The translations under genes were made by a program, and so were the position numbers. A model generated the notes under the pieces. It saw only the letters and a program-made list of their open reading frames with translations. It had not been told where the DNA came from and did no database searches. From positions 1-8,264 of the forward strand of contig DATKDQ010000024.1 of the NCBI GenBank assembly GCA_035544635.1: a stretch of 8,264 bases of DNA, in the 5' to 3' direction. How positions within the stretch are numbered: position 1 is the stretch's first letter; every line of letters starts with the position of its first letter. This document shows positions 7,120 through 8,264 of the stretch, in pieces. Source of the stretch: DATAFT01 sp035544635. GTDB taxonomy: Bacteria > Acidobacteriota > Thermoanaerobaculia > Multivoradales > Multivoraceae.

Positions 7120-8015
7120 GGGGTCTTCACCGGATCGAACTCCACGACCTGCTCCAGACGACCGTCGCGGAAGTGATACGACCTCCCGCGCTCGAAGTAC
7201 CACCAGGCCACTTCTTCCGCATCCTTGGAGAGCTCGAGCCGATCGACTCTATCCGGTTTTCCCATCTCCTCGTAGATTCTCCTCTGGTCGGCGCTGTGGC
7301 TGTCGTCGGTGTGGGTGTCGGCACTCGTGGCGTCGGCGACTGGCTCGGCGGTACTGCGAGCGCCCTGGACGTCGACGCCGCGCGGGACACTGCCGGCGTT
7401 CTGCCTGCCGGCACGATTGTCGCCGGCGCCCGGCCGGGCGTCCTCGAGAGATCCGTCCCGCCGCGGCGGCGACGCGCCCCCGATCTCGAGCGCCACCACC
7501 ACCGGGCTCCCCGCGAGCATGCGGCGCGAGAGGTCGATCTCGGTGAGCACGCTCCGTTTGCGGCTGCCGGAAGCGGCGTCCGCCGCGGAGACTCCCTCGA
7601 CCCGGATGCGGAAGGCGTCGTAGTAGGAGCTCCAGCGCCACTCCAGGCGGAAGGCGCCCCGGGCATCGGTGGTGGTCGGTACGCGAACGAAGCCCTTCTC
7701 CACGCGCCTCAAGCGACGGAGCTCGAAGCCCTCGTGCGCGGCGAGGAGAACGACTGTCACTCCTTCGACCGGCCGGCCGGCAGCGTCGACCACGGTCCCC
7801 GTGATCTCGATGATCTGGCCCCGCCGATACGGCGCGGCGCCCCACGACGCGGCGGGAGCGAGCCCGAGCGCCACGGCGAAGAGGGCGACCAGCGGGAACC
7901 CCTGCCAGGCGAGCAGACGTCGCTTCACGCGCGCGGCGCCCCGGCGGCCGGAGCGGCGGCTCGTGACCGCTCCCGCGCCACTCCCGAGCGCACCAGGTCG
8001 TCGACTCGGACTCAT
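7116..8015 (-). CDS. Secreted protein with a carboxypeptidase-regulatory-like domain; function unknown
   Basis: The 299-residue product begins with an Arg-rich stretch and a hydrophobic helix (about 38-54) ending AASWGA, a plausible signal peptidase I site near residue 60. Residues about 68-140 look like a small Ig-like or carboxypeptidase-regulatory fold (ITGTVVDAAGRPVEGVTVVL, then TTTDARGAFRLEWRW). A Gly/Pro/Asp/Ser/His-rich linker follows (about 180-245). The C-terminal segment, 247-296, carries IYEEMGKPDRVDRLEL and WWYFERGRSYHFRDGRL, resembling small envelope domains of the SmpA/BamE kind (weak, pattern only). The ATG at 8015 has GAGG 5 bases upstream and lies 11 bases after the previous stop, so I chose it. 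A GTG at 7928 would give a tidier signal peptide but has no clear ribosome site. The LolA-like gene upstream and the quinone-chain gene downstream form a tight leftward operon with it. Confidence 0.8.
   Translation of the reverse strand: MSPSRRPGALGSGAGAVTSRRSGRRGAARVKRRLLAWQGFPLVALFAVALGLAPAASWGAAPYRRGQIIEITGTVVDAAGRPVEGVTVVLLAAHEGFELRRLRRVEKGFVRVPTTTDARGAFRLEWRWSSYYDAFRIRVEGVSAADAASGSRKRSVLTEIDLSRRMLAGSPVVVALEIGGASPPRRDGSLEDARPGAGDNRAGRQNAGSVPRGVDVQGARSTAEPVADATSADTHTDDSHSADQRRIYEEMGKPDRVDRLELSKDAEEVAWWYFERGRSYHFRDGRLEQVVEFDPVKTP
7127..7131 (-). promoter_or_regulatory. Ribosome binding site deciding the TTG start of the polyprenyl synthase
   Basis: GGTGA on the minus strand lies 7 bases before the TTG at 7119, inside the last codons of the upstream gene. 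It is modest in strength but well spaced, and no comparable site serves another start nearby. Confidence 0.45.
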
Positions 8016-8026
8016 GGCAGCCTCGC

Positions 8027-8264
8027 TCAGTACTCGTCGCGCCAGGTGATGTCTCTGGGGTAGTTGAAGGTGCCCTCGGCGACGCCCGGCTCGTAGCCCG
8101 AGATCCGGAACTCGGTGCGATTTCCCTCGGGGTCGACGTAGCGCAGCGCGACCAGCCGATCGAGCTTGGCATCCAGCTCGAGGGTCGCCTCGGCGACGAA
8201 CTCGTTCTTCGCCGTCGGACGCAGCGTGATCGCCACACCCGACGCCTTACGTTCGACGCTCGCC
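8027..8264 (-). CDS. LolA-like outer-membrane lipoprotein carrier, C-terminal part (cut by window edge)
   Basis: The frame is open to the right edge, so 78 C-terminal residues are visible, beginning ASVERKASGVAITLRP. The pattern of a strand ending in LRPTAKNEF, then a strand ending in LDAKLDRLVALRYVD, then EGNRTEFRISGYEPG, matches the last beta strands of LolA. E. coli LolA has similar hydrophobic strands and a G-x-R-T-x-F step near its end. LolA carries lipoproteins across the periplasm from LolCDE to the outer membrane, which fits a lipopolysaccharide-making organism. A GTG at 8236 lies in frame, but it is internal to the fold and not the real start. The stop is 11 bases before the next gene, so the two are probably co-transcribed. 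The family call rests on a short C-terminal match, so a related outer-membrane lipoprotein-sorting protein is also possible. Confidence 0.65.
   Translation of the reverse strand, partial: ASVERKASGVAITLRPTAKNEFVAEATLELDAKLDRLVALRYVDPEGNRTEFRISGYEPGVAEGTFNYPRDITWRDEY

Noticed and set aside
5647..7176. A 509-codon plus-strand open frame across the polyprenyl synthase
   Set aside because: It is antisense to a gene with clear catalytic motifs and is of Arg/Glu/Leu-rich shadow composition.
7290..7380. G/T-rich stretch resembling a simple repeat inside the secreted-protein gene
   Set aside because: No unit repeats regularly. It encodes the Asp/His/Ser/Ala-rich linker and is explained by that composition.

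Overview
The window is a high-GC stretch of a Gram-negative bacterial chromosome. It is dominated by the pathway that makes KDO (3-deoxy-D-manno-octulosonate), the sugar linking lipid A to the rest of lipopolysaccharide. I see no phage, IS, CRISPR, tRNA or rRNA sequence and no recognisable defence or toxin system. The kdsB-pyrG-kdsA-kdsD order, the metal-type KdsA and the high GC fit a deltaproteobacterial-type lineage (Desulfobacterota, Myxococcota, Binatota) or a Rokubacteria-like one; that placement is inference only.

Layout from left to right. A small multi-pass membrane protein of unknown function (6-389, +) faces the end of a leftward operon, and a strong hairpin lies between them (408-430). 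The leftward operon, in transcription order, is kdsB (4898-4137), pyrG (4123-2396), kdsA (2283-1447) and kdsD (1450-458). Its products cover KDO synthesis and activation. KdsD makes arabinose 5-phosphate, KdsA condenses it with PEP to KDO 8-phosphate, PyrG supplies CTP, and KdsB uses CTP to make CMP-KDO. The phosphatase KdsC, which should act between KdsA and KdsB, is not in the window. The 112-base pyrG-kdsA gap holds two copies of a hairpin-bearing direct repeat, the most unusual non-coding signal here.

A 170-base divergent region (4899-5068) separates kdsB from a rightward gene (5069-6103). That gene encodes an unrecognised membrane-anchored protein with a jelly-roll, carbohydrate-binding-like domain. 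It appears to be transcribed from an extended -10 promoter placed so that the mRNA would be leaderless or nearly so.

A second leftward group enters from the right edge: the C-terminal part of a LolA-like lipoprotein carrier (8264-8027), a secreted protein with a carboxypeptidase-regulatory-like fold (8015-7116), and a long-chain polyprenyl diphosphate synthase of the IspB type (7119-6097). Its last two genes overlap at TTGA, and the synthase gene runs 7 bases into the end of the convergent 5069-6103 gene. Taken together the window is largely a cell-envelope neighbourhood. Most of it is ordinary, and the points worth a second look are the pyrG-kdsA repeat, an Ile replacing a conserved Gly in the PyrG glutaminase domain, a changed sugar-phosphate loop in KdsD, and the two unrecognised genes.
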